From assembly GCA_017416505.1 (NCBI GenBank), contig JAFQCI010000147.1:1-64000 (forward strand): a stretch of DNA of 64,000 bases, given 5' to 3'. Both the position numbers and the translations under genes were made by a program. Position 1 is the first letter of the stretch. Each line of letters starts with the position of its first letter. The DNA is from Lachnospiraceae bacterium. GTDB taxonomy: Bacteria > Bacillota_A > Clostridia > Lachnospirales > Lachnospiraceae. The notes below the pieces were generated by a model. That model worked only from the letters and a program-made list of their open reading frames with translations, made no database searches and was not told the DNA's origin. Shown in pieces: positions 25,261-34,967 of this stretch.

Positions 25261-25746
25261 TTAAATGTAACTTATTTCCTTACCAACAGCCTTTATTTGC
25301 AAAAGTCCTGTTTCCGGAGAAAATACAATCGTTCGACCATAATTTTTCCCTGTATCAGAAGCTAAAATAGGGATTCGCAAATTCTCTAATTTTTGAATTG
25401 TGGCTTCTACATTTCTGTCCCCTACTTTTGTTAAATCACTTGAACCTGAAAAACTAAACATCTGGGCTCCACCTGCAATCTTTGCAGTCAGACTTTTTAT
25501 GTCAGCCCCCGCTGTTTTTAATTCATTAATTAATTGGTCAATTCCTGTATCTGCAAATTTTGCTAAGTTCGTATTATTCCTAATCTGGGTGCTATCTGGT
25601 AGCATAATATGAGCCAGACCAGCAATCTTATTCTTCTTATCATATAACACAATCCCTACACAAGAACCCAGTCCCAATGTAGTAATGGAGTCCGGTGCTT
25701 TACAGATATTTAAATCAGCCATTCCCACACGTATCACATCTGCCAT
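25261..25746 (-). CDS. cheD: Chemoreceptor glutamine deamidase CheD
   Basis: A 161-residue CheD. The catalytic Cys sits in GLGSCVGIVLYD and the catalytic His in LAHIMLP, with Thr further on; this is the papain-like triad of the family. It deamidates glutamines in methyl-accepting receptors and forms a complex with CheC, whose gene is just upstream (6 bp gap). In Gram-positive chemotaxis the CheC-CheD pair drives adaptation. Confidence 0.93.
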   Translation of the reverse strand: MADVIRVGMADLNICKAPDSITTLGLGSCVGIVLYDKKNKIAGLAHIMLPDSTQIRNNTNLAKFADTGIDQLINELKTAGADIKSLTAKIAGGAQMFSFSGSSDLTKVGDRNVEATIQKLENLRIPILASDTGKNYGRTIVFSPETGLLQIKAVGKEISYI

Positions 25747-25752
25747 AAATTA

Positions 25753-26373
25753 TCACCCTATATGTAAAGATTTCAAAATTGTATCATATGATGGTACATC
25801 AGGAATCAAGATAAAATATCCTGAAACCGCTTTGTCTTCCTCGAAAAATCTAGACTCAATCAATAATGCCTCATCCCCCATTTTTCCAAATTCAATCGCA
25901 GGAACACTTAATATCGCTCCTGCCATATCAATGCTTAAATGAGGAATAGATTCAATAATCTTAAGTCCGGTTAATCCAGCCAAAGCATTCAGATACGCTC
26001 CAACTATAATATTTCCCAGTTCATGTAATGCAGATAATTTCAATTCGGAAAATTCTTCTTCACTTCCATCATCAAAATCCATCATAAAAATATCAATCAG
26101 ACGATGGGCAGCTTCTTTTTCCAACATAAACATCATCATACCGGTTAAATCGCCTTCAATCCGGCACATAATACCTATTACAATATTCTCAGCTCCACCA
26201 ACGATTTCAGTAAGTTCATTAAAGCCAAGTAGACGTACCTGAGGTACGTCCATGTTGACTTTATTTCCAATGATTTGTGCCAATGCAGTGGTTGCATTTC
26301 CTGCACCAATATTACCGATTTCACTGAGAATATCTAAGTTACGGCTATAAATATCTTTAATATCGTTCGACAC
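25753..26373 (-). CDS. cheC: CheY-phosphate phosphatase CheC
   Basis: A 206-residue CheC with both phosphatase motifs: LSEIGNIGAGNA and LHELGNIIVGA each keep the Glu and Asn needed for CheY-P dephosphorylation. It ends the signal by removing phosphate from CheY-P and is activated by CheD. The GTG start shares its G with the last base of the cheW stop (TAGTG), giving tight coupling. FliY in the same operon has the same motifs, so the cell has two such phosphatases. Confidence 0.92.
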   Translation of the reverse strand: MSNDIKDIYSRNLDILSEIGNIGAGNATTALAQIIGNKVNMDVPQVRLLGFNELTEIVGGAENIVIGIMCRIEGDLTGMMMFMLEKEAAHRLIDIFMMDFDDGSEEEFSELKLSALHELGNIIVGAYLNALAGLTGLKIIESIPHLSIDMAGAILSVPAIEFGKMGDEALLIESRFFEEDKAVSGYFILIPDVPSYDTILKSLHIG

Positions 26374-26840
26374 TAATTATCACCTTTTTCTTGTTCGCTA
26401 ATTACACCATTAATGTTTAAAAGTGAAATTAATTCATTATTATATTTACCTACACCTACTAAATATGAATTTAAATCATCTTTTCCATATTCATATGCTA
26501 CTTTTTCGACCTGGTCTTCCATTAAAGTAACAACTTCCTTAACCTCGTCTACTATAATTCCAACCAAAGCCTGTTGTTCTGTTTTAATAATAATGATTCT
26601 GGATTTTTTGGTTATTTCATCATCATCTAAATTAAACTTAAGACGAATACTCATAACCGGCATAATCTCTCCACGAAGATTAATTACACCTTTAAAGTAA
26701 GTCTGTGCCTTTGGTACTCTGGTAATTCTCTGCATACGAACAATATTATCTACATATTTAATGTCAATTCCATATTGTTCGCAACCAAGCTTCACTACAA
26801 TGTATTGTTTTCCTTCATCCATGATTTCTTGATTTTCCAT
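26373..26840 (-). CDS. cheW: Chemotaxis coupling protein CheW
   Basis: A 155-residue CheW. It is an SH3-like adaptor that links receptors to CheA in the membrane-bound arrays. Typical blocks are YGIDIKYVDNIVRM, RVPKAQTYFKGVINLRGE and GIIVDEVKEVV. It follows cheA by 13 bp and overlaps cheC by one base. Confidence 0.93.
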   Translation of the reverse strand: MENQEIMDEGKQYIVVKLGCEQYGIDIKYVDNIVRMQRITRVPKAQTYFKGVINLRGEIMPVMSIRLKFNLDDDEITKKSRIIIIKTEQQALVGIIVDEVKEVVTLMEDQVEKVAYEYGKDDLNSYLVGVGKYNNELISLLNINGVISEQEKGDN

Positions 26841-26853
26841 CTTTTAAGCCCCC

Positions 26854-28914
26854 TTATACCAATGTATTTGCATCTAAGATTAAAGCAACCTCACCATCAC
26901 CAAGAATTGTAGCACCGCTAATAATCTTATTAATATTAATATACTTGCCAAGAGGCTTAATTACGATTTCCTGTTGGCCTATTAACTGATCCACAACAAG
27001 TCCAACTTGTTTGTCACCTTTCTTAACAATAACCACTAATAAGCTTTCATCTTCTGTTTCCTTTTCAGGGCAGTTAAGAACCTGGTCTAAGCGAATCAAA
27101 GGAATAACAGTACCACGAATATTAATTACTTCCTTGGTCTGTACATACTTAATATCTGAAGCATTTACATCTTCTATCATTTCAATAGAATTTAATGGAA
27201 TCGCATATTTTTCATCCCTTAATTCTACCATTAATGCCTGAATAATAGCTAAGGTCAATGGTAAGCGGATGCTGAATACACTTCCTTCACCCTTCTTAGT
27301 AGATACTTCAATGTCACCACCAAGATTTTCAATCTTAGTCTTAACAACATCAAGTCCAACACCTCTACCAGACACATCGGAAACTTTTTCTGCCGTAGAA
27401 AAAGCAGGTCTGAACAATAAGTCAATAATTTCTTTATCCGTCATATTTTCAGCTTGTTCTGGTGTAATCGTACCCTTCTTTAAGGCTGAATTCTTAACTT
27501 TTTCTGTATCAATACCACGTCCGTCATCACCTACTTCAATGACAACATTGTTACCATCCTGATATGCATCCAGACGAATAGTACCAACTTCCGGTTTTCC
27601 TAAACGAATACGTTCTTCATTAGATTCCAGACCATGGTCTGCTGAATTTCTAAGTAAGTGCATCAATGGGTCACCGATTTCATCAATAACGGTACGGTCA
27701 AGTTCTGTATCTTCACCACTCATTACCAATTCCATCTTCTTGTCCAATTTCTTGCATAAGTCACGAATCATACGTGGGAATTTGTTTACAACACTTTCAA
27801 TCGGCATCATTCGTACTTTCATAACAGATTCATGAAGATTGGTTGTAATTCTTTCCAGATATTCTATCTGTTCATTAAAACCTACGTTAATTGATGAACT
27901 TTCCTGTGCACTGGCAGATACAAGACCATTCTTAGCAATAATCAACTCACTTACCAGATTCATTAATACATCTAATTTTTCAATATCAACACGAACGGAA
28001 CGTCCCACTGGCTTTGCTGGAGATTTTTGAGCTGTCTGCTTTGGTGCGGCGGTTTCTGCTGGTTTTACTTCTTTCTTTACAGTTTCTGCCGGTTCTTTCG
28101 CTGTAGCAGTTTCCCGTTTTTCTTCCTGTGCTAATACAATTTCACCAACATAAGCTTCTTTGATTTCAGATACATCTAAAATAGCATTTTTAATTACTTC
28201 AGCATTATTATCGGATAGGAAAATAACAGAGAAATCAAAATCAAACTTTTCATCTTCGATATCCTGTACTTCTGGTGAACTCTTAATAATCTCACCTAAA
28301 GATTCTAAAGCTTTGAATACTAAAAATGCTCTTGCGGCTTTTAATAAACAGCTTTCCTGAACATAAACCGTAATACCATATGCCTTAATATCATTTTTTG
28401 CAGCTTCTTCGATAGCATTTCTTTCGAAATCTAAAATGTTAAGTTCTTTGTATTTTTCTTTTTGAGAAGATTCCTGTTTGCTTTCTTTTACTTCTTCCTT
28501 CGCAGCAGGCTGTGAAGAACCGGTCTTACCTTCATTTGCAATAAAGTCATTTAAAAGCTTAATAATATCTTCATTGTCTTCTGTACCTTCGTCTGCTGTT
28601 GATTGAATCGTTTCAAGATATCCTTCCAAAGCATCCAGACAACGGAACAAAGTATCTACAAGACTATCGGTTACTTTCATCTTTCCATTACGGATTTCAG
28701 AAAAAACATTTTCAGTATCATGGGTCAGTCTTTGCATTCTCTTATAGCCCATGGTGCCTGCCATACCCTTTAATGAATGGGCAGCTCTGAATATCTCATT
28801 TATGGTATTCTCATTTTCCGGCTCTTTTTCCAGAATTAATAACTGCTCATTTAAATTTTGTAAATGTTCATTTGTTTCATCAATAAAAATCTCTAAGTAT
28901 TGACTTAAATCCAT
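26854..28914 (-). CDS. cheA: Chemotaxis histidine kinase CheA
   Basis: A 686-residue CheA. The order is an N-terminal Hpt domain with His in AAHSLKGMAG (near residue 47), a P2-like domain with acidic linkers, the dimerisation helix pair, the HATPase (RNSADHGLES; DDGRGID; GRGVGLDVVK), then a CheW-like C-terminal domain. It autophosphorylates and passes phosphate to CheY and CheB. The ATG at 28914 shares its A with the cheB stop (TGATG) and has GGGGGTG upstream. A GTG three bases earlier is less likely. Confidence 0.95.
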   Translation of the reverse strand: MDLSQYLEIFIDETNEHLQNLNEQLLILEKEPENENTINEIFRAAHSLKGMAGTMGYKRMQRLTHDTENVFSEIRNGKMKVTDSLVDTLFRCLDALEGYLETIQSTADEGTEDNEDIIKLLNDFIANEGKTGSSQPAAKEEVKESKQESSQKEKYKELNILDFERNAIEEAAKNDIKAYGITVYVQESCLLKAARAFLVFKALESLGEIIKSSPEVQDIEDEKFDFDFSVIFLSDNNAEVIKNAILDVSEIKEAYVGEIVLAQEEKRETATAKEPAETVKKEVKPAETAAPKQTAQKSPAKPVGRSVRVDIEKLDVLMNLVSELIIAKNGLVSASAQESSSINVGFNEQIEYLERITTNLHESVMKVRMMPIESVVNKFPRMIRDLCKKLDKKMELVMSGEDTELDRTVIDEIGDPLMHLLRNSADHGLESNEERIRLGKPEVGTIRLDAYQDGNNVVIEVGDDGRGIDTEKVKNSALKKGTITPEQAENMTDKEIIDLLFRPAFSTAEKVSDVSGRGVGLDVVKTKIENLGGDIEVSTKKGEGSVFSIRLPLTLAIIQALMVELRDEKYAIPLNSIEMIEDVNASDIKYVQTKEVINIRGTVIPLIRLDQVLNCPEKETEDESLLVVIVKKGDKQVGLVVDQLIGQQEIVIKPLGKYININKIISGATILGDGEVALILDANTLV

Positions 28915-30026
28915 CACGACACCCCCACTTGTTCTGTAATAGCATCTGCTATTTTATTTAATGGTAACACTTGATTTACTAAACCTGTCTCGTAAATTGC
29001 ACGAGGCATTCCATATACTACACAAGACTCCTGGTCTTGAGAAATCACATGCAATTTTTGTGATTTATTAAGTGTTTGAATTCCAACCGTTCCATCACTT
29101 CCCATTCCCGTCAAAACCACACAAACAATTTCATCAAAATGGGACTGAACTAAACTTTCATACATAATATTCGCACAAGGACGTAATGCATCTCTAGGCG
29201 GTGTATCCAAAAGCTTAATCCGGTGAATTCCATTCTCATATGCAACTGCGAGATGTTTTCCACCTTGAGCAATATAGACCTGACCTTTTTCCAGCACTTC
29301 GCTGTCCTCAGCTTCCTTTACAGCAATTTTGCTCAGTTCATTTAACCGAACGGACAATGACTTCGTAAATCCGACTGGCATATGTTGCACAACCACCATA
29401 GGTGCATTCAAATTCGAAGGCAGATAAGGAATTACCATTTGTAACGCTTTCGGCCCACCAGTAGAACAAGCCAAAGCTACTAATTTATTCTTTCCTCTTC
29501 CTGAATCTCGCTGCATAGGTTTCAATTTAACTTCCTGTTGTTCCCGTCTGACTTGTTTATATTTCGACTTTGTACGAACAATAGAAATTCCATTTGAAGT
29601 TTTCGGCTTACCAGCTTTATCTGGACTTGTTCTAATAAGGTCAAGACGTTTCGTAACCTGCAATTTAAAATCGTCTTCCCGCATCCTTGACAATCGTTCT
29701 GGTTTCTTCAAAAAATCCCATGCACCATATTCAAGTGCCTGCATTGTTTCAGCACCATCCCGGTTGACTGACGAACTGACAAGGATTACCGGAATATTAA
29801 TATTACGTTTCCTGCATTCTTTTAAAAATGTAAGTCCATCCATCACGGGCATACATAAATCCAGGAAAATACCATCGATATCCTGACAATTCTCAACCGT
29901 TTCCAGTGCAATGCTTCCATTACTAGCCATATACTTTACGTTGAATTCATTATCTTCATTAATTATATCAGATATTACCCTTCTCATGAATGCAGAGTCA
30001 TCAATCACCAAAATATTTTTCTTCAT
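28914..30026 (-). CDS. cheB: Receptor methylesterase/response regulator CheB
   Basis: A 370-residue CheB. The N-terminal receiver domain carries the acidic DDSA pocket and the phospho-Asp in FLDLCMPVMDG. The C-terminal methylesterase has ACSTGGPKAL (catalytic Ser), VVQHMP (His) and GMGSDG (Asp). It removes methyl groups from receptors during adaptation. No cheR methyltransferase is next to it or elsewhere in the window. Confidence 0.95.
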   Translation of the reverse strand: MKKNILVIDDSAFMRRVISDIINEDNEFNVKYMASNGSIALETVENCQDIDGIFLDLCMPVMDGLTFLKECRKRNINIPVILVSSSVNRDGAETMQALEYGAWDFLKKPERLSRMREDDFKLQVTKRLDLIRTSPDKAGKPKTSNGISIVRTKSKYKQVRREQQEVKLKPMQRDSGRGKNKLVALACSTGGPKALQMVIPYLPSNLNAPMVVVQHMPVGFTKSLSVRLNELSKIAVKEAEDSEVLEKGQVYIAQGGKHLAVAYENGIHRIKLLDTPPRDALRPCANIMYESLVQSHFDEIVCVVLTGMGSDGTVGIQTLNKSQKLHVISQDQESCVVYGMPRAIYETGLVNQVLPLNKIADAITEQVGVS

Positions 30027-30740
30027 TTACGCCAGTCCTTTTTCTATTTGTCGTTTTTTACGCTCCATATCAAAAATATACTTAATAATCTCTTCTCTAT
30101 CTGCCTCTAAAATATCAACAAACTCTGCCCTAAGTTCATAAACTCCAGTTTGTGACGATGGCAATGCACGAATAATTTTAGCCTTCACATAAAGCATAGT
30201 TCGTTCTTTTCCATTTACTAAAGGCAGCTTAATCTCAATATAAGTTCCTTCTTCTTCCTTTACCTTAGAAGCGATTCTGATTCCCCCACCGCTGACATCC
30301 ATAGCTAACGCCTGTTTCCACACCTCAGAACCCGATTCCATAAGTTCTGCTTCATCGGCATCCTCTGGTAAAACTATGTATTGCATCGCCAACATACAGG
30401 TATATCGATAAAAGTTTCTTCTTTGCACTTTCTTTAACTGAGAAGCAATTTCTATCTCTAAAATAAAAATATTACCATCTTTGTATCGGTCAGTAATATT
30501 AATTTTGCACTCATACATCGCTCCCAAATTGGAATAAAAACAAGCGGTCAGACTTTCCCCTACAGACAATGGAATGATTTTTCCGCCTTGTATCGGCATC
30601 GCAATCTTCATTTCATAATCATTATCCATTTCCAATACCTTACTGATATATTTTATTGGCTCCTGCTTGGATTCATTCATCATAGATTTATTCAATTTTG
30701 TTAATTCAATTTTATCTCCAATATTAATTACAGATGCCAT
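30027..30740 (-). CDS. YcgR-type flagellar brake with PilZ domain
   Basis: A 237-residue protein with an N-terminal YcgR-like domain (about 1-105) and a C-terminal PilZ domain. The c-di-GMP binding motif is intact: QRRNFYR gives the R-x3-R type and DVSGGG gives the D-x-S-x2-G type. Such proteins bind c-di-GMP and slow or stop the flagellar motor. Its position between flhG and cheB ties it to motility control. A single base separates it from cheB. Confidence 0.87.
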   Translation of the reverse strand: MASVINIGDKIELTKLNKSMMNESKQEPIKYISKVLEMDNDYEMKIAMPIQGGKIIPLSVGESLTACFYSNLGAMYECKINITDRYKDGNIFILEIEIASQLKKVQRRNFYRYTCMLAMQYIVLPEDADEAELMESGSEVWKQALAMDVSGGGIRIASKVKEEEGTYIEIKLPLVNGKERTMLYVKAKIIRALPSSQTGVYELRAEFVDILEADREEIIKYIFDMERKKRQIEKGLA

Positions 30741-30788
30741 ATTACATCTCCCTACTATCTATGCTTGTAATGATTTTAAAGTTTCTTG

Positions 30789-31712
30789 CTACTTATGTTT
30801 GTTATTTTTTAAAAAATCCGTGAAAAATCTGGTGAAACCACCTTTATTCTCTTTTACAGAACTTTCGTCCAATAATTTTCCTGCCAAAAATTCAATATCC
30901 TTCGCCGACCTGCTGTTTGGATATGCCAAAGTAACTGGCTTTTGTGCGATAATAGCACGGCTTACTTTATCATCGTAAGTAATTTCTCCAAAATACTCCA
31001 ACCGCATTTTAAGAAAATTCGTTGCAACCATACTAATTTTATTAAATATCTCCAACCCTTGGCTCTTATATGTAACACGATTTACAACTATACTGATTCT
31101 CTTATCTTTCATATCAAAATTAGGATTGCGGTTTAAAGTCTTCAACAAGGAATACGCATCAGTGATAGAGGTTGGTTCCGGAGTTACCACAACAATTATC
31201 TCTGGAGCACATAATAAAAACTCCAGCACAGCGTCTGAAATTCCGGCACCAGTATCAATAATGATCACATCTGCCATATCATCTAATAAGGACAACTTAG
31301 ATGAAAACTCCTGAATCTCTTCCTTACTTAAAGTACTTAGCTCCTGAACCCCTGAACCACCAGATATAAATCCAATATCTAAAGGTCCCTTTGTTATGAT
31401 ATCTTCGATTTTCTTATCATGAAACAATAAGTCAGCCATATTAGAACGTGGACGAATCCCCAACATTACTTCAATGTTCGCTAAACCAAAATCTGTATCA
31501 ATAATCATGGTCTTTTTTCCGGCTTTTTGCAACTGAAGTGCCATATTAACAGAAAGGCTTGATTTTCCAACTCCACCTTTACCACTCGTCACAGCAATTA
31601 CTCTGGCTGACTTAAAACCCTCTTGATTTGGCGCATTTTTAATTTCTTCATGTTGCACCGTTTCAGAAATTTGGTTCATCCTTAACCGTAATTTCTCAGC
31701 CTGGTCTATCAT
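30789..31712 (-). CDS. flhG: Flagellar number regulator FlhG (MinD-like)
   Basis: A 307-residue ParA/MinD-type ATPase. A deviant Walker A (SGKGGVGKSSLS) is followed by IDTDFGLANIE and IIDTGAGISD. It works with FlhF to set the number and place of flagella. Its ATG overlaps the flhF stop by four bases (ATGA), as commonly seen for this pair. The N-terminal AEKLR-like start matches FlhG of Firmicutes. Confidence 0.93.
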   Translation of the reverse strand: MIDQAEKLRLRMNQISETVQHEEIKNAPNQEGFKSARVIAVTSGKGGVGKSSLSVNMALQLQKAGKKTMIIDTDFGLANIEVMLGIRPRSNMADLLFHDKKIEDIITKGPLDIGFISGGSGVQELSTLSKEEIQEFSSKLSLLDDMADVIIIDTGAGISDAVLEFLLCAPEIIVVVTPEPTSITDAYSLLKTLNRNPNFDMKDKRISIVVNRVTYKSQGLEIFNKISMVATNFLKMRLEYFGEITYDDKVSRAIIAQKPVTLAYPNSRSAKDIEFLAGKLLDESSVKENKGGFTRFFTDFLKNNKHK

Positions 31713-32872
31713 TCGTTACCTCCCAATAATTGTTTCGCTATCATTTGAGAATCCATAATACATATATCATCAGGAACATCTTGTCCATATGTGGTATAGG
31801 ACAATGCTAAATCTGTTTTCAACTTCATATTCAGTATGTTACCATAGGCCGAGGTTTCATCTAATTTCGTGAAAATCAATCGACATCCAGGAATATCACT
31901 ATAAGTATCCACAATTTTCTGCATATCCTTATACTTTGTTGTTGCACTTAAAACTAAATATACTTCCTTCTCATATTCAGATACAGAAGAAATCAAATCC
32001 TTAACATCCTGACACTGCTCCAGATTCTTATGGGAACGACCTGCGGTGTCCACTAAAATCAAATCATATTGATTGAATTTTTCAATGTTATCTTTCAACT
32101 CATTTACTTCATAAATAACCTCAACAGGAACTGACAAAATATTCGCATAAATTTTCAACTGTTCTACTGCCGCAATACGATAAGTATCCGCTGTAATCAT
32201 TGCAATCTTTGCATTATTTTCTAACTTATGCTTGGATGCAATTTTGGCTAAGGTAGTAGTTTTTCCTACTCCGGTAGGTCCAATAAAAAAAACAATCTTC
32301 GGCTTCTTTCCCTGGAATTGAATGGTTTCCATTTCCCCCAGGTTTAAGACGATTCTTTGATAAACTGCAGATAAAATATTATCTAACTGAATATCTTTAT
32401 CACCCTTTTTCGTTACCTCATAAATCATCTGCTTTGCATATACTGGTTCCACTTCATTTCGAACCAGTTGTTCATAAATAAGTTGCAAGGATTTATCCCA
32501 AAAATCTTCTTTTTTCTCTTTTGCTGGCTTCTTGGATTCCTTTTTCTTTTCTTCTGTTTCCTGATTAGAAGATATCTGAGTCGAAATAAGCTGAGTCAAA
32601 CTATTTAATTTCTCCTCAATGGCAGAAGGAGTTTTTTCCTCATTCAAAGCAGCTTTTAACTGCTCTAAATCAATTGTCGCAGTGCTTGACATATTTTGAC
32701 CATTTTCATCAATAGCAGCAGTTACTTCCACAACAGTCTTACGCAAAAATGAAAACAATCCCTTTGGCTTTGTAGTTTTTATATTCATTACAATTGCTTT
32801 TTCGCCTAGTTCTTCTCTTGCTTTTAAAATTGCCTGTGTTTCTGTTTCTGCTTCAAACTTCTTAATTATCAC
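31709..32872 (-). CDS. flhF: Flagellar SRP-type GTPase FlhF
   Basis: A 387-residue FlhF. The N-terminal B-domain-like region carries a charged, disordered stretch. The NG GTPase domain has P-loop GPTGVGKTTTLAK, DTYRIAA and DTAGRS, followed by TKLDE. It positions flagella and early basal-body parts at the membrane. The start is GTG, 11 bp inside the flhA end, with GGGATGGTG nearby; no strong alternative was found. Confidence 0.93.
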   Translation of the reverse strand: MIIKKFEAETETQAILKAREELGEKAIVMNIKTTKPKGLFSFLRKTVVEVTAAIDENGQNMSSTATIDLEQLKAALNEEKTPSAIEEKLNSLTQLISTQISSNQETEEKKKESKKPAKEKKEDFWDKSLQLIYEQLVRNEVEPVYAKQMIYEVTKKGDKDIQLDNILSAVYQRIVLNLGEMETIQFQGKKPKIVFFIGPTGVGKTTTLAKIASKHKLENNAKIAMITADTYRIAAVEQLKIYANILSVPVEVIYEVNELKDNIEKFNQYDLILVDTAGRSHKNLEQCQDVKDLISSVSEYEKEVYLVLSATTKYKDMQKIVDTYSDIPGCRLIFTKLDETSAYGNILNMKLKTDLALSYTTYGQDVPDDICIMDSQMIAKQLLGGNE

Positions 32873-34904
32873 TGATTGTCACCATCCCAACTGACTGTAG
32901 TTCAATATTAGATTCAATTTCATTATATGAAATAACAATCAAATCACCAAAATAATCTTCCGTCAATCTCTTAAAATACATTCTAACAATTGGAGAAGTA
33001 ATGATAATTGGATTCTTACCCAGATTTTCCAATTTTGACACTTCTTCCTCAACGGAATTCATAATTTGTTTTGTAATACCAGGGTCCAAGGTCAAATAAG
33101 AACCTTGTTCTGACTGCTTTACAGAATTCATAATCATTTGTTCTACATTTGGGTCCAATGTAACAACACTTGTCATTTCCATAGTAGAAAAATATTTCGA
33201 AGAAATTGCTCTCTTTAATCCCTGCCTTGCATACTCCGTTAATACATCTGTATCTCTTGTAGTTGCTGCATAATCTGCTAGGGTTTCAAAAATTGTAACC
33301 AAATCACGGATAGAAATTCCTTCTCTTAATAAATTCTGCAATACCTTTTGAATTTCACCAACGCCCAACAGCTTTGGAACCAATTCATCAATCAAAGTAG
33401 TATTATTTTCTTTGATATTGGTAATTAAGTTTTGTACATCCTGTCTAGTTAATAATTCATCTAAGTGACGACGTATAATTTCTGTTAAATGTGTTGCAAT
33501 AATAGATGGAGGATCTACTACAGTATACCCCATAGACTCTGCTCTTTCTCTCTGTGCCTCCGTAATCCAGATAGCCGGCAAATGGAAGGAAGGTTCAAAG
33601 GTTGGTATACCGGTGATTTCTTCTTCTACATACCCCGGATTCATCGCCATATAGTGGTCAAATAAAATCTCGCCTTCACTGACCTGCACACCTTTAATCT
33701 TAATTACATATTGATTTGGATTTAACTGTATATTATCTCTTAAACGAATGATTGGTACAACCGCACCTAATTCAAGAGCAATCTGTCTACGAATCATAAC
33801 AACACGGTCCAGTAAGTCACCGCCCTGATTTACATCCGCCAACGGAATAATACCATAACCAAATTCTAATTCGATAGGGTCTACCTGTAACAAAGAATTA
33901 ACATTTTCGTGTTTCCGGATATTATCCGCTTCTACCTCTTCTTCCTCTACTTCCTGTTCAATCGAGGCAATTTCCTGTTTGCCATTCATCACCTGTCCCA
34001 GTATTACTAGAGCAAAGCCAAAAACAAGGAATAAAAGTCTTAAATCCGGAATAAATAATCCTAAGAAAATTAATGCTCCACCAACACTAAAGAGAACTTT
34101 GTAATTCTCTAATAACTGGCCAACCACCAATTCACCAATACCAACTTCCTTCGAAGCCTTAGTTACAATAATACCGGTAGAAAGTGAAATCAATAAGGAT
34201 GGAATCTGGCTTACCAGACCATCACCTATGGTTAAAATCGCATATTTTTCCAATGCTTCATTAAAGCTAAGTCCACTACGCATCATACCCATTACCAATC
34301 CACCTACCAGATTCAGTACAGTAATGATAATACCTGTAATGGCATCTCCTTTTACATACTTTGTAGCACCATCCATGGAACCAAAGAATGCGGATTCTTC
34401 TTGTAATTTCTGTCTTCTTTCCCGTGCTTCTTTATCGGTAATTGCTCCAGTATTCAAATCAGCATCAATTGCCATCTGTTTACCTGGCATTGCATCCAAA
34501 GTAAAACGTGCAGTTACTTCTGAAACTCTTTCAGAACCTTTATTAATTACCATCATCTGCACAATAATTAATACAACAAAAATAATCATACCAACAACTA
34601 AATCTCCTCCACCAACAAAGGAACCGAAGGTTTCAACAACCTTACCAGGAGAACCTGAAGTTAAAATCAATCTGGTGGATGAAACATTTAGTGCGATACG
34701 AAAAATTGTAGTAAATAATAATAAGGTTGGAAAGCTGGACATGGATAATATTTCCTGTGCATACATTGCATTTAATAATATCAACAACGCAACAGCAATA
34801 TTAAATGTTACCAAAATATCTAAAAGAAAAGAAGGAATTGGAACAATTAAGAAAACAATTGCCGCAAGAATGTATATTGCAAGAGCTAAATCTGTTTTTT
34901 TCAT
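32862..34904 (-). CDS. flhA: Flagellar export gate protein FlhA
   Basis: A 680-residue FlhA. The N-terminal half has eight or so transmembrane segments with the conserved FHIPEP-type loop region (MPGKQMAIDADLNTGAITD). The C-terminal half is the large cytoplasmic FlhA-C domain that docks chaperone-bound cargo. It forms the nonameric ring of the type III export gate. It lies 63 bp after flhB and overlaps flhF. Confidence 0.95.
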   Translation of the reverse strand: MKKTDLALAIYILAAIVFLIVPIPSFLLDILVTFNIAVALLILLNAMYAQEILSMSSFPTLLLFTTIFRIALNVSSTRLILTSGSPGKVVETFGSFVGGGDLVVGMIIFVVLIIVQMMVINKGSERVSEVTARFTLDAMPGKQMAIDADLNTGAITDKEARERRQKLQEESAFFGSMDGATKYVKGDAITGIIITVLNLVGGLVMGMMRSGLSFNEALEKYAILTIGDGLVSQIPSLLISLSTGIIVTKASKEVGIGELVVGQLLENYKVLFSVGGALIFLGLFIPDLRLLFLVFGFALVILGQVMNGKQEIASIEQEVEEEEVEADNIRKHENVNSLLQVDPIELEFGYGIIPLADVNQGGDLLDRVVMIRRQIALELGAVVPIIRLRDNIQLNPNQYVIKIKGVQVSEGEILFDHYMAMNPGYVEEEITGIPTFEPSFHLPAIWITEAQRERAESMGYTVVDPPSIIATHLTEIIRRHLDELLTRQDVQNLITNIKENNTTLIDELVPKLLGVGEIQKVLQNLLREGISIRDLVTIFETLADYAATTRDTDVLTEYARQGLKRAISSKYFSTMEMTSVVTLDPNVEQMIMNSVKQSEQGSYLTLDPGITKQIMNSVEEEVSKLENLGKNPIIITSPIVRMYFKRLTEDYFGDLIVISYNEIESNIELQSVGMVTISDN

Positions 34905-34967
34905 ACCTAATATCCTTTCTTTTTTATCTATCTAAATTTCGTGATTTTCAAATTTAATCTATGTAAA

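Noticed and set aside
26854..28917. GTG start of cheA at 28917
   Set aside because: The ATG at 28914 matches the ribosome-site spacing better and gives the usual MDLSQYL start.
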